From assembly GCF_964246085.1 (NCBI RefSeq), contig NZ_CAXTPD010000033.1: a stretch of 44,302 bases of DNA; one strand, given 5' to 3'. Position 1 is the first letter of the stretch; the number at the start of each line of letters is the position of its first letter. The notes under the pieces were generated by a model. That model ran no database searches. It was not told where the DNA came from and was given only the letters and a program-made list of their open reading frames with translations. Source of the stretch: Brotaphodocola sp003480315. Lineage in GTDB: Bacteria > Bacillota > Clostridia > Lachnospirales > Lachnospiraceae. This document shows, one piece after another, positions 32,286-39,783 of this stretch. The position numbers and the translations under genes are program-made.

Positions 32286-33242
32286 TTATTTTCTGCGGGC
32301 GGTGATCGATACCCAGTCGCCCTGGTAAGTGGTCTCCACGATCTCAAGCTCCGTATTGGCGTTCATGGCATCTTTGACATCCTGCTCCTTGGTATTTATG
32401 ATGCCGGAGGTGATGAACATACCGCCATGCTTGATGTGTCTGCAGATCTCGCCCTGCAGCATGATGATAACCGGTGCCAGAATATTGGCTACCGCGATGT
32501 CATAGCACTCATATCCGGCCTCGTCCTGAACTGCCTTGTCATCAATGATATTACCCTGGACCACATGGAAACGGTCTGCCGGAATATGGTTGGATTCCAG
32601 ATTCTCACCTACAGCCACAATAGCGTTCTCGTCCAGATCAGTACCAAACACGCTCTTTGCGCCCAGCTTTAAGGCTGCGATGCCGAGAATGCCGCTTCCG
32701 GTTCCCACGTCGATGATTTCAGAATCCGCATTCACATACTTACGAAGCTGACGGATACACAGCTGTGTAGTCTCATGCATGCCAGTACCAAACGCGGTGC
32801 CTGGATCGATCTGAATGAGCAGCTTGTCCTTATGCTCCTCCGGGATCGTTTCCCAGGTTGGTTTAATCAGGATGTCATCAACGGTAAAGGGCTTGAAGTA
32901 CTGCTTCCAGTTATTGATCCAGTCCTTGTCCTCCGTTTCGGATACGCTTAAGGTGCGCTCACCCACATTCACAAACTCCGCGATCTCATCGAGTCCTGCA
33001 TTGACCTGATGCATGATATTCTCCAGGTTGCTTAAATCTTCCACATAAAAGCTTACCTTCGCGGTACCGTCATCCGGCGGAAGCTCCGGAAGAATGTCGA
33101 TGAACATCCCCTTGGTGTCTGCGTCAGACAGTGGTACGTTATCCTCGATCTCAATTCCCTCAATGCCGATCTCGTCCAGCATGCTGCTGATTAGGTCAAC
33201 GGCCTCCGTCGTGGTCTTTAAGGTAAATTTGGTCCACTTCAT
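32286..33242 (-). CDS. prmA: Ribosomal protein L11 methyltransferase
   Basis: A 318-residue SAM enzyme. It has an N-terminal substrate-recognition domain (about 1-95) and a class I methyltransferase domain with LIQIDPGTAFGTGMHETTQL, IDVGTGSGILGIAALKLGAK and the active-site NILAPVI. It trimethylates lysines and the N-terminus of ribosomal protein L11. A strong AAGGAGAG site precedes the ATG. It lies 39 bases behind the TSUP permease gene and begins the rRNA/tRNA modification run prmA-rsmE-nifS-thiI. Confidence 0.95.
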   Translation of the reverse strand: MKWTKFTLKTTTEAVDLISSMLDEIGIEGIEIEDNVPLSDADTKGMFIDILPELPPDDGTAKVSFYVEDLSNLENIMHQVNAGLDEIAEFVNVGERTLSVSETEDKDWINNWKQYFKPFTVDDILIKPTWETIPEEHKDKLLIQIDPGTAFGTGMHETTQLCIRQLRKYVNADSEIIDVGTGSGILGIAALKLGAKSVFGTDLDENAIVAVGENLESNHIPADRFHVVQGNIIDDKAVQDEAGYECYDIAVANILAPVIIMLQGEICRHIKHGGMFITSGIINTKEQDVKDAMNANTELEIVETTYQGDWVSITARRK

Positions 33243-33281
33243 AGATACTCTCCTTTTTTCTTTATATAAATGTCTTTCCTG

Positions 33282-34043
33282 TCAGATTCCTGTTACAATT
33301 TTGACAAATAAAATAACCAGTACGATCAGAATCAGCGGACGGACGATCTTCTGTCCGTTGCTCACTACAAGACCGGAGCCGATATAATTTCCGGCAATAC
33401 AAAACACGGCCGCTGCCATTCCCAGGCCGTAATAGGCCGTTCCGTTAAGCAGGAAATTGATCAATGCCACCAGATTTGACGTCAGATTCAGTATCTTTGT
33501 CATAGCCGATGCCTGATGCACATTCAAATGCGCAATTCCGGTCAGAATAAGAAGATAAAACGTACCGGTTCCAGGTCCGTAAAAGCCATCATACATACCG
33601 ATCACAAAGGCTACCGCCATACTGATACAAAGCATAGCCCTGACCGGCAGCGCCTGCTGCTCCGTTTCCGCCCCCATGTTCTTATTGCGAAGCACATAAA
33701 ATGCCACGATCGGGAGCACCACCATCATCATATGCTTTAGCACCGTATCGCTTACCATCATGGAAAAGCTGGATCCAAGATAGGAGCCGGCCAGAGCCGT
33801 AAAACAGGCACACACGACTGGCAGAATCAGCTGTTTTCCCTTCAGATATCCCTGCTTCAGATACCGCCAGGTGGATATGCTGGTTCCGAGAGTTGATGAT
33901 AGTTTATTGGTTCCAATGGCGAAATGAGCCGGAACCCCGGCAATGATATAGGCCGGAAGAGAGATCAGTCCTCCACCTCCTGCTATGGAGTCAACAAATC
34001 CCGCCAGAAACACCAGCGGGCATACGATCAGATACTGTAACAT
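33282..34043 (-). CDS. TSUP-family membrane permease (TauE/SafE type)
   Basis: About 253 residues with roughly eight hydrophobic helices and the TSUP family opening LVFLAGFVDSIAGGGGLISLPA, with a repeat of similar character after the middle (FVIGMYDGFYGPGTGTFYLL). Members export or import sulfite, sulfonates or other small organosulfur and C2 anions. The substrate here is unknown. The ATG at 34043 is chosen because the frame upstream of it runs into the terminator of the biotin cluster and has no ribosome site. A sulfur link to nifS/thiI in the same direction is possible but not shown. Confidence 0.85.
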   Translation of the reverse strand: MLQYLIVCPLVFLAGFVDSIAGGGGLISLPAYIIAGVPAHFAIGTNKLSSTLGTSISTWRYLKQGYLKGKQLILPVVCACFTALAGSYLGSSFSMMVSDTVLKHMMMVVLPIVAFYVLRNKNMGAETEQQALPVRAMLCISMAVAFVIGMYDGFYGPGTGTFYLLILTGIAHLNVHQASAMTKILNLTSNLVALINFLLNGTAYYGLGMAAAVFCIAGNYIGSGLVVSNGQKIVRPLILIVLVILFVKIVTGI

Positions 34044-34076
34044 AAATACGTTCTCTTTTCTAATAGCAAGCGCTAA

Positions 34077-34126
34077 AAATTGACAAAATGCCACGGATAT
34101 CAATATAACATAGAATCCGCGGCATT
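34077..34126 (-). terminator. Terminator of the biotin-linked operon
   Basis: AATGCCACGGAT (34087-34098) and ATCCGCGGCATT (34115-34126) form a 12-bp stem with one G-U pair in the RNA. On the minus strand TTTTGTCAATTTTT follows. It lies about 35 bases after the acyl ligase stop. Confidence 0.85.
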
Positions 34127-34160
34127 ACAAGTTACCAATAGTCTGTATTTTTTTGTATTT

Positions 34161-35453
34161 CTATATCAGATCGCGTTTCCGGACTTTTCCGCTCTCATTC
34201 TTCGGGAGCGTTTCCAGAAATCTGATTTCCTGCGGGATCTCACCGGCAGAGAGTCGTCCGGCCAGCTGCGCACGCAGTCTTCGCTTCATCTCCTGTTCCT
34301 CCTGCTGCCGCTCTGCTTTTGTACCTGCTCCGATCATCAGCGGCTCCAGGACCACCCAGGCCGTCAGCATATCATGATCGCCCCGGGAATCTGCTTTGAC
34401 CGCTGCCTCCTTCACCTCCGGCACATCCAACAGCGCATTTTCCACCCGGATGGATGAAACTTTCCTTCCATTAATATTACAGATATCATCTCTGCGGCCA
34501 TCAAAATAAAGATTTCCATTTTCATCCCAGTGGCCATAGTCCCCCACGAAGGTATCCGCGCCAGCCCCCACCACTCCGTATGGCGTTGTCACATGGATCC
34601 TGCCATCCTTCAGGCAGATGTCTATACCAGGGAAATTTCTGCCGATCAGGGTTTTATCCTCCCTCATATCCCGGCCATGGACATAGCTTACATAGTTCAG
34701 TTCGCTTGCACCGTAATACAGGATCAGATCCGCCTCCGGGAATATACGCTGAACTGCCTGCGCCTCTGTGCCGCCAAAGCTCTGGGAGCCGCTCAGGACC
34801 AGCCTGACATGCCGGTTTGTCTGTTTTTCCGGCTCACGCTCCCGCTCATACACCTGCTTTAGCGCACGCAGCTTTGCCGGGATCAGGTAGATTCCATCTG
34901 CCCGGTATGCTTCCAGCTGATGCTTCCAGAGTCTCGGATCAAACAGATCGCAGGCAATCACTGCAGCTCCTGCAGAAAGCTGCGCCAGATACAGGTTCAG
35001 ATTCCCGGTAAATGCCAGGCTTCCCTGCGCAAACAGACGGCTTTCTCCGCTTATGCCAAAAATCCGGTTCTGAGTTTCAAAATATCCATACCAGCTCTCA
35101 AATGTTCGGAACAAAAGCTTTCCGTTGCCGGTTGTTCCGGATGTCATGACCGCCATGCAGGCATTGTCCGGAATTTCTGCCTCAAAAAAAGCATCCGGCA
35201 CTGCGGTATCCGCCGGAACAATAAGCGGCACCGCCCCGGTTCCCTGACAGGCCAGAAACGACACAAGCTGCTCCAGAATGGAGGTTTTCCGGATTACAGC
35301 AAGCTGTTGTTTCCCTCCCTCCATGCGGAACCGCCTTTGTTGTTCCAACGCCAGATCCACAAGATTTCCGTAGGTATAAACATGGTCAGAAAAAATCAGG
35401 GCCTCCCGGTCCCGCTCCACCGACTGCACCATTTCCAGATAATTTTTCATCAT
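34161..35453 (-). CDS. AMP-forming acyl-CoA ligase-like protein (YhfT type)
   Basis: A 430-residue ANL-superfamily enzyme, shorter than the usual 500-550. It has the P-loop AVMTSGTTGNGKLLFRTFES (near 105), the YYGASELNYVSYVHG core motif, the hinge YFDGRRDDICNINGRKVSS and the catalytic lysine in LPKNESGKVRKRD. It should activate a carboxylic acid as acyl-AMP and then thioester. With BioY and a thiolase in one operon it matches the Bacillus subtilis yhfUTS arrangement, which belongs to the BirA regulon. The acyl substrate, perhaps a pimelate-related acid, is inferred. It is the last gene of the unit. Confidence 0.82.
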   Translation of the reverse strand: MMKNYLEMVQSVERDREALIFSDHVYTYGNLVDLALEQQRRFRMEGGKQQLAVIRKTSILEQLVSFLACQGTGAVPLIVPADTAVPDAFFEAEIPDNACMAVMTSGTTGNGKLLFRTFESWYGYFETQNRIFGISGESRLFAQGSLAFTGNLNLYLAQLSAGAAVIACDLFDPRLWKHQLEAYRADGIYLIPAKLRALKQVYEREREPEKQTNRHVRLVLSGSQSFGGTEAQAVQRIFPEADLILYYGASELNYVSYVHGRDMREDKTLIGRNFPGIDICLKDGRIHVTTPYGVVGAGADTFVGDYGHWDENGNLYFDGRRDDICNINGRKVSSIRVENALLDVPEVKEAAVKADSRGDHDMLTAWVVLEPLMIGAGTKAERQQEEQEMKRRLRAQLAGRLSAGEIPQEIRFLETLPKNESGKVRKRDLI

Positions 35454-35483
35454 TTACTTTTCCTTCTTCCAGGTCTGCCGGCT

Positions 35484-36623
35484 TTATCTGCGTTCCAGCA
35501 AAATTGCGCTGCCAATGCCTCCGGCTGCCGCTGCAGCACAGATGCCATAGTGCCCTCCGCAGGATTCCAGGGATTTTAAAAGATGCAGGATAAGCAGTGC
35601 TCCTGAAGCTCCATAAGGATGTCCATAGGCCAGCGCGCCTCCAAACCGGTTGTAGCGTTCCCGCATTCCCGGAAAAGCCCGGTCAAACAGTACATCGATC
35701 ACCGCAAAGGCTTCATTTACCTCAAAAGCATCCACCTGGTCATAAATAAGTCCGGTCTTTTTCAACAGCTTTTCCACTGCCAGAACTGCTGTTTTCGGAC
35801 TCATGAGCGGGTCGCCGCCCACAGCGGTCCCAAAACGCAGCACCGCCGCCGGAATCAGGTTATGACGTTTTCCATACTCCTCCGAACAGAGTGCCACAAA
35901 AGCCGCGCCATCATGCATCAGACAGGCATTGGCTGCGTTGATCGCGCAACCGCCCGGCAGAAGATACGGCAGACGGTCCATCAGCTTCTGGCTCATGGAA
36001 GCACGGATTCCCTCATCCTTGCAGCTTCCCGCCACCGAAACCTGGATGTCCGATAAAAGGCCCTCCTGCGCAGCCTTTGCTGCCCGATGGTGGCTCTCCA
36101 GTACCCAGAAATCCTGTTCTTCTTTTGTCACGTGTTCCGATATCGCAGTGCGCTCTGCTCCCTCCAGCATGATCTGCTCTCCATGCTGTCCGGGAGCAAA
36201 CCGTGCGACCGTCCAGACCTTATCCTTCTCATAATCCGGATGGTTCGGATTCCACATTCTGAGCGGCTGGGTGGATGAGCTTTCCAGTCCGCCGGCAAGC
36301 ACCAGTTCTGCCAGACCACTCTCGATCTTTGCTGCTGCCTGTGTGACTGCCTCCAGGGCGGAACCACACTGCAGATCCAGAGTCACAGCCGGAACCTCCC
36401 GGTCAATTCCTGCAGTCAGGGCCGCAAGGCGGGTCATATTTCCACCCCCGCCCACCGCGTTTCCTCCAAGGATAAAATCAATATCCTGCTCCGCAAGCCG
36501 GTATTTTCTGATGACAGCCCTGAGCACCTCCGCCCCCAGGACCTCCGCAGGTACATTCCGGTACATCCGGTCCTTCACACCGATAAAGCTTCGCATTCCT
36601 CCAAGGATCCAAACCTTTTCCAT
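35484..36623 (-). CDS. Thiolase-family acetyl-CoA C-acyltransferase (YhfS type)
   Basis: About 379 residues of the thiolase family. The acylated cysteine lies in LDLQCGSALEAVTQAAAKI (near 85), the NEAFAVIDVLF motif follows, and GGALAYGHPYGASGALLILH and the C-terminal GICAAAAAGGIGSAILLERR carry the other active-site residues. The usual C-terminal catalytic Cys in a CxGGG motif is replaced by ...AAAAGGIG, so the second cysteine may be absent or shifted. It corresponds to YhfS beside BioY in Bacillus. GGAG lies 7 bases before the ATG at 36623; a longer frame would overlap bioY by 50 bases. Confidence 0.82.
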   Translation of the reverse strand: MEKVWILGGMRSFIGVKDRMYRNVPAEVLGAEVLRAVIRKYRLAEQDIDFILGGNAVGGGGNMTRLAALTAGIDREVPAVTLDLQCGSALEAVTQAAAKIESGLAELVLAGGLESSSTQPLRMWNPNHPDYEKDKVWTVARFAPGQHGEQIMLEGAERTAISEHVTKEEQDFWVLESHHRAAKAAQEGLLSDIQVSVAGSCKDEGIRASMSQKLMDRLPYLLPGGCAINAANACLMHDGAAFVALCSEEYGKRHNLIPAAVLRFGTAVGGDPLMSPKTAVLAVEKLLKKTGLIYDQVDAFEVNEAFAVIDVLFDRAFPGMRERYNRFGGALAYGHPYGASGALLILHLLKSLESCGGHYGICAAAAAGGIGSAILLERR

Positions 36624-36645
36624 GCCCATTCTCCATTTACATACT

Positions 36646-37200
36646 TTAAAACTGCGGCACAACACGGCGCAGGATCTTTGCGAGGCCGGCTGCCACAAAA
36701 CACTTTACAACATCCAGCGGAATAAACGGAAGCACCGCCTGCACCATGATGGCCGGCCACGGCTGTTTTGTCACAACCTTCATCTGAACTGCGCCAAACA
36801 GGTAAATGACCGGAATTCCCACAAAGATCAGAAACGCGGTCTGGGCCTTTAAATTCTTTACCTTGCGGCAGAACAGTGCGATCAGGATCGCTGCCACTGC
36901 ATTGCCGTAGCGATATCCTCCGGCCGGTCCAAGAAGCTTTCCAAGAGAACCACCGATCCCCATCACGCTCAAGAGAAGCCAGCTCACCATAATTGCCACA
37001 ATCTGAAGCGGAGCAAACAGCATACCGATCAGATTAACCACCAGCGTCTGCGCCGTAATGCTGGCAGAGGAAAATGGGAGCGGGATCTTTATGTAGGTAG
37101 AAACGATCAGCATGGTCGTCATCAGTGCCATGGTTGTAATTCCGAATGTACTCCAGATCGTTTCTTTCTTTGCTGCTGTTCTTGTTGCCGTATTCATCAT
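36646..37200 (-). CDS. bioY: Biotin transporter substrate-binding subunit BioY
   Basis: A 184-residue ECF-type S component with about six hydrophobic helices, including the conserved TMLIVSTYIKIPLPFSSASI and VQAVLPFIPLDVVKCFVAAG (the FIPxD motif near the C-terminus is typical of BioY). It binds biotin and works with a shared EcfAT energising module, not encoded here. Its start overlaps the stop of the upstream hydratase-like gene by four bases (ATGA). It is the functional anchor that identifies this operon as biotin-related, together with the BirA operator upstream. Confidence 0.93.
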   Translation of the reverse strand: MMNTATRTAAKKETIWSTFGITTMALMTTMLIVSTYIKIPLPFSSASITAQTLVVNLIGMLFAPLQIVAIMVSWLLLSVMGIGGSLGKLLGPAGGYRYGNAVAAILIALFCRKVKNLKAQTAFLIFVGIPVIYLFGAVQMKVVTKQPWPAIMVQAVLPFIPLDVVKCFVAAGLAKILRRVVPQF

Positions 37201-37820
37201 TCTGTTCCTCCTTCGTTCTTCTCCTGCAGCTTCATCTGCAGGATGCGTCCCCGGTCTGTGAAAAGCTCTACAGTCCGGCTATGCTCTCCTGTTTTCTGTT
37301 CCACCAGTCTTGCCATTTCCCCGCACCGGAGAGGGCGATAAAAACGGACGGATGCCGCGTCACAGCCACCATATCCTTCCAGGATGCGGTTCACCATAAG
37401 AAATCCGGGAACGACTGCCGCTTCCCCACTATGGATGAGATTCCCATCCCGGGATTCCTTCAGATAAGTATCAATTGCCTCCCGTGTCACAAGAAATGCT
37501 TCGCTCTCTTTCTGCGATGATGGCAGCCTGATATCCCGATGCTGCTTTCCTGTTGTTTCTCGGTCTGTTTCCGTTCCGGATGCTGCATTGACAAGCATCA
37601 CCCGGAGCTGATCCTCTGTTGTCAGATTTCGGATCTCCACCTCCGCAAGCCTGGCATCCGAACGCAGCACCGTAAGGTCACAGCTGTGCTGCATCTGTCC
37701 GGGTGTGTTCCCACCCGCTTCTTTTCCAAAGGAAAAGCGACATGATCCGATCATCCACCCCAGGTACCCCGGCAGTTCAGAAAGTACTTTTTCCAGTATC
37801 ATAAGCCGTTCCTGACTCAT
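37197..37820 (-). CDS. MaoC/hotdog-fold hydratase-like protein
   Basis: About 207 residues. Residues ~110-205 form a hotdog-type domain with RDGNLIHSGEAAVVPGF, matching the D-x-N-x-x-H core of (R)-specific enoyl-CoA hydratases (D125, H130), and FYRPLRCGEMARL, the usual post-core strand. Residues 1-90 are a poorly conserved region possibly forming a second, degenerate hotdog half. It probably hydrates or dehydrates an acyl thioester. A longer frame to 37898 exists, but its 5' part lies inside the operator/promoter. The ATG at 37820, behind GGAAGGGAG, is the only start downstream of the -10 element. It is the first gene of the BirA-controlled operon. Confidence 0.72.
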   Translation of the reverse strand: MSQERLMILEKVLSELPGYLGWMIGSCRFSFGKEAGGNTPGQMQHSCDLTVLRSDARLAEVEIRNLTTEDQLRVMLVNAASGTETDRETTGKQHRDIRLPSSQKESEAFLVTREAIDTYLKESRDGNLIHSGEAAVVPGFLMVNRILEGYGGCDAASVRFYRPLRCGEMARLVEQKTGEHSRTVELFTDRGRILQMKLQEKNEGGTE

Positions 37821-37869
37821 GTTCTCTGCTCCCTTCCACTCCTGTGCATTTCCTGCTAAAAACGATCCC

Positions 37870-37898
37870 AGTATAGCAATCCCCGGTTTGATTGTCAA
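37870..37898 (-). promoter_or_regulatory. Consensus promoter of the biotin-linked operon
   Basis: On the minus strand a perfect TTGACA (37893-37898), a 17-base spacer and TATACT (37870-37875) form the best promoter of this half of the window. The -35 hexamer lies inside the downstream half-site of the BirA operator, so bound BirA would block RNA polymerase. Confidence 0.85.
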
Positions 37899-37922
37899 CT
37901 ATTTTTATGTTTTAGTTAACAA
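37892..37922 (-). promoter_or_regulatory. BirA operator
   Basis: TTGTCAAC (37892-37899) and GTTAACAA (37915-37922) form an inverted repeat with a 15-base spacer, matching the known BirA box of Firmicutes (TTGTnAAC-N14-16-GTTnACAA). It overlaps both the -35 of the downstream operon promoter and the stop codon of gpr. With biotinyl-AMP, BirA should bind and repress the operon. This is direct sequence support for biotin control of all four downstream genes. Confidence 0.88.
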
Positions 37923-38953
37923 TTATCCTGTTTTCTGTTTTTTTCGGAAAATACAGCTTTATGGATGGCTTCTGAAATGGTATAGCTTAGATTCCGGATC
38001 CGCTCATCCATGTCCGGCGGTGTAACATAGAGATTCCCAAACTCTGGTGCCAGAAGCTCCCGGATCAGATGATACTGTTCCTCCGGATCCAGTCCTTCCA
38101 CATACCTTCCGAGCCCGCGTGTCACCCGGTTCTTTTTTAACGCCCCGGTCATGGCGTCAACCGTATCGTACACAATGGCCGCTGCGCTCACCACCGTCGG
38201 TACTCCGACTGCCAGTACCGGAACTCCCAGACTTTCCTTTGTCAGGCTCTGCCGGTGATTGCCCACGCCAGAGCCGGGATGGATTCCGGTATCGGTAAGC
38301 TGAATGGTTGTTCCAAGACGCCGGAGGCTGCGGGCCGCCAGCGCATCTACCGCGATCAGAAGATCAGGTTTTGTCTCTCGTATCACGCCCTTTAAAATTT
38401 CTGCTGTCTCCATACCGGTCTGGGCCAGGACTCCGGGAGCGATACCGCTTAACACGGGAAGGCCGTGCGCTTTACAGAACTCTTCCCCATATTCGCCCTG
38501 CAGATGCCGGGTCATCTGCAGATTTTTAAGGACCTTCGGTCCTAACGCATCGGGAGTCACATCCTCGTTTCCGAGACCCACAGACAAAATTTTCAATTCT
38601 GATTCCTTTTTTCCTGTCAGCTGCCGGATAAGCGCACGCAGACAATCTGCCAGCTCCCCGGAGACCTCTTCATGATAGCTCTCATCCTGTTTCGCCAGAG
38701 CATCTGCCTCCAGGGTCAGATAAGTGCCAACCGGCTTTCCCATAATCCCGGCACCATACTCATTCAGGATCTTCACCTCTGTCATACAGATATCCGAATT
38801 GCTTTCCCGCCATTTTCGCAGTGAAACACCGGAAATCTCCCCGCCATCTCCCGGGAAGCGCTCCCCCTCCTCGACTGCAAGATCTGTACGGACTTCAAAA
38901 TCCGGACCACCGCCCGGCAGCTGTCTTTTCCATTCGCTCTCTTTCTTTCTCAT
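37916..38953 (-). CDS. gpr: Spore germination protease GPR
   Basis: A 345-residue A25-family endopeptidase that degrades small acid-soluble spore proteins during germination. The propeptide-like N-terminus is followed by FEVRTDLAVEEGE, the typical cleavage/start region of the mature enzyme, and by KILSVGLGNEDVTPDALGP, LLIAVDALAARSLRRLGTTI and DTGIHPGSGVGNHR, all strongly conserved in the family. Its presence shows that the organism, or its recent ancestor, makes endospores. The gene is divergent from rpsT, a pairing common in Firmicutes. Its last codon lies within the BirA operator of the next operon. Expression would be expected from a forespore sigma-G promoter, which I could not place with confidence. 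Confidence 0.93.
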   Translation of the reverse strand: MRKKESEWKRQLPGGGPDFEVRTDLAVEEGERFPGDGGEISGVSLRKWRESNSDICMTEVKILNEYGAGIMGKPVGTYLTLEADALAKQDESYHEEVSGELADCLRALIRQLTGKKESELKILSVGLGNEDVTPDALGPKVLKNLQMTRHLQGEYGEEFCKAHGLPVLSGIAPGVLAQTGMETAEILKGVIRETKPDLLIAVDALAARSLRRLGTTIQLTDTGIHPGSGVGNHRQSLTKESLGVPVLAVGVPTVVSAAAIVYDTVDAMTGALKKNRVTRGLGRYVEGLDPEEQYHLIRELLAPEFGNLYVTPPDMDERIRNLSYTISEAIHKAVFSEKNRKQDNC

Positions 38954-39054
38954 AGCCTCTCTGTCCTTCCTGTCGGCATTTTCTGTTTCCTATATTTTTG
39001 CTTTCTCTCTGCTGCACTCCCCTTATTTTTTCGCAAAAATACGCAATTTATGTA

Positions 39055-39083
39055 TTGACATTTTGTGCCGGATTAGGTAGAAT
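39055..39083 (+). promoter_or_regulatory. Promoter of rpsT
   Basis: A perfect TTGACA (39055-39060) is followed after 17 bases by TAGAAT (39078-39083). It gives a leader of about 85 bases before the S20 start. Confidence 0.75.
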
Positions 39084-39175
39084 GCAATAGTATGTTTACA
39101 TTGAACTGTCCGTGTCCAGACTTTGATGCAAACCAAAGACTATAAATCATATTTGTTTAATTGGAGGTGCCCAGA

Positions 39176-39439
39176 TTGGCTAACATTAAATCTGCTAAAA
39201 AGAGAATCTTAGTAAACGAGACCAAGGCTGCAAGAAACAAAGCAATCCGTTCTAAAGTAAAAACTGCCTGCAAGAAGGTAGAGGCTGCTGTAACCGCTGC
39301 TGATAAGGCTGCTGCACAGACCGCTTTAGTTGCTGCTATTTCCGAGATCAATAAGGCTTGCACCAAGGGTGTATACCACAAGAATACCGCTTCCAGAAAG
39401 GTTTCCCGCCTCTCTAAAGCTGTAAGCGCAATGGCTTAA
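39176..39439 (+). CDS. rpsT: 30S ribosomal protein S20
   Basis: An 87-residue, Lys/Ala-rich protein beginning (M)ANIKSAKKRILVNETKAAR, the standard S20 N-terminus that binds the 5' domain of 16S rRNA. The start is a TTG at 39176, with GGAGGTGC about 8 bases upstream. A second in-frame TTG at 39161 overlaps the ribosome site and is not used. Promoter 39055-39083 and terminator 39469-39511 make it monocistronic. A weak non-ATG start of S20 is known elsewhere and linked to autogenous control. That is suggestive here, not shown. Confidence 0.96.
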   Translation: MANIKSAKKRILVNETKAARNKAIRSKVKTACKKVEAAVTAADKAAAQTALVAAISEINKACTKGVYHKNTASRKVSRLSKAVSAMA

Positions 39440-39468
39440 TCATAAGACTGGAATATTATAAATAACAC

Positions 39469-39511
39469 AAAAAAGCTTCGGTTCCTGGGTGTGTGGAGCC
39501 GAAGCTTTTTT
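39469..39511 (+). terminator. Terminator after rpsT
   Basis: AAAAAAGCTTCGG (39469-39481) and CCGAAGCTTTTTT (39499-39511) form a 13-bp stem ending in a T run, 30 bases after the rpsT stop. Confidence 0.92.
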
Positions 39512-39712
39512 GTGTTTTTCTTTCCATTTCCATCACATGTCCTTATTCCTTTGTGTATTTTTCATATTTTCTCATCAACTTTTTTGTGCTTTTTGACATT
39601 GTCTTTCCAGGACTCCCATGTTAAAGTTAAACGCGTAACAAACAAATGTACCTTGATATCATATTATAAGCTGTTTAAAACATAGCCTTGATCAGGCAGT
39701 ATACCAGACTTA

Positions 39713-39768
39713 TATCATATGCAGGGGTTCCCCCCGGCATCTGAGAAGGCTGGGGGAGTATGTCATGT
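39713..39768 (+). promoter_or_regulatory. Possible structured leader of the 8-oxoguanine deaminase gene
   Basis: Between rpsT and the deaminase are ~270 bases without a gene. Its last part holds TCCCCC (about 39729-39734) pairing with GGGGGA (about 39752-39757), and flanking CATA/TATG that could pair outside it. Together these form a two-stem element ending just before the AGGAGG site. A possible promoter (TTGATC-17-TATATC near 39690-39718) would start transcription just ahead. It does not match the guanine-type three-way-junction aptamer. The regulatory role is only a suggestion. Confidence 0.3.
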
Positions 39769-39783
39769 AGGAGGTATTTATTT

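Noticed and set aside
37821..37898. Longer N-terminus of the hydratase-like protein
   Set aside because: It would start upstream of the -10 element and inside the BirA operator, with no ribosome site.
39512..39783. Guanine-type purine riboswitch before the 8-oxoguanine deaminase
   Set aside because: The conserved loop sequences and the three-stem junction are not present.
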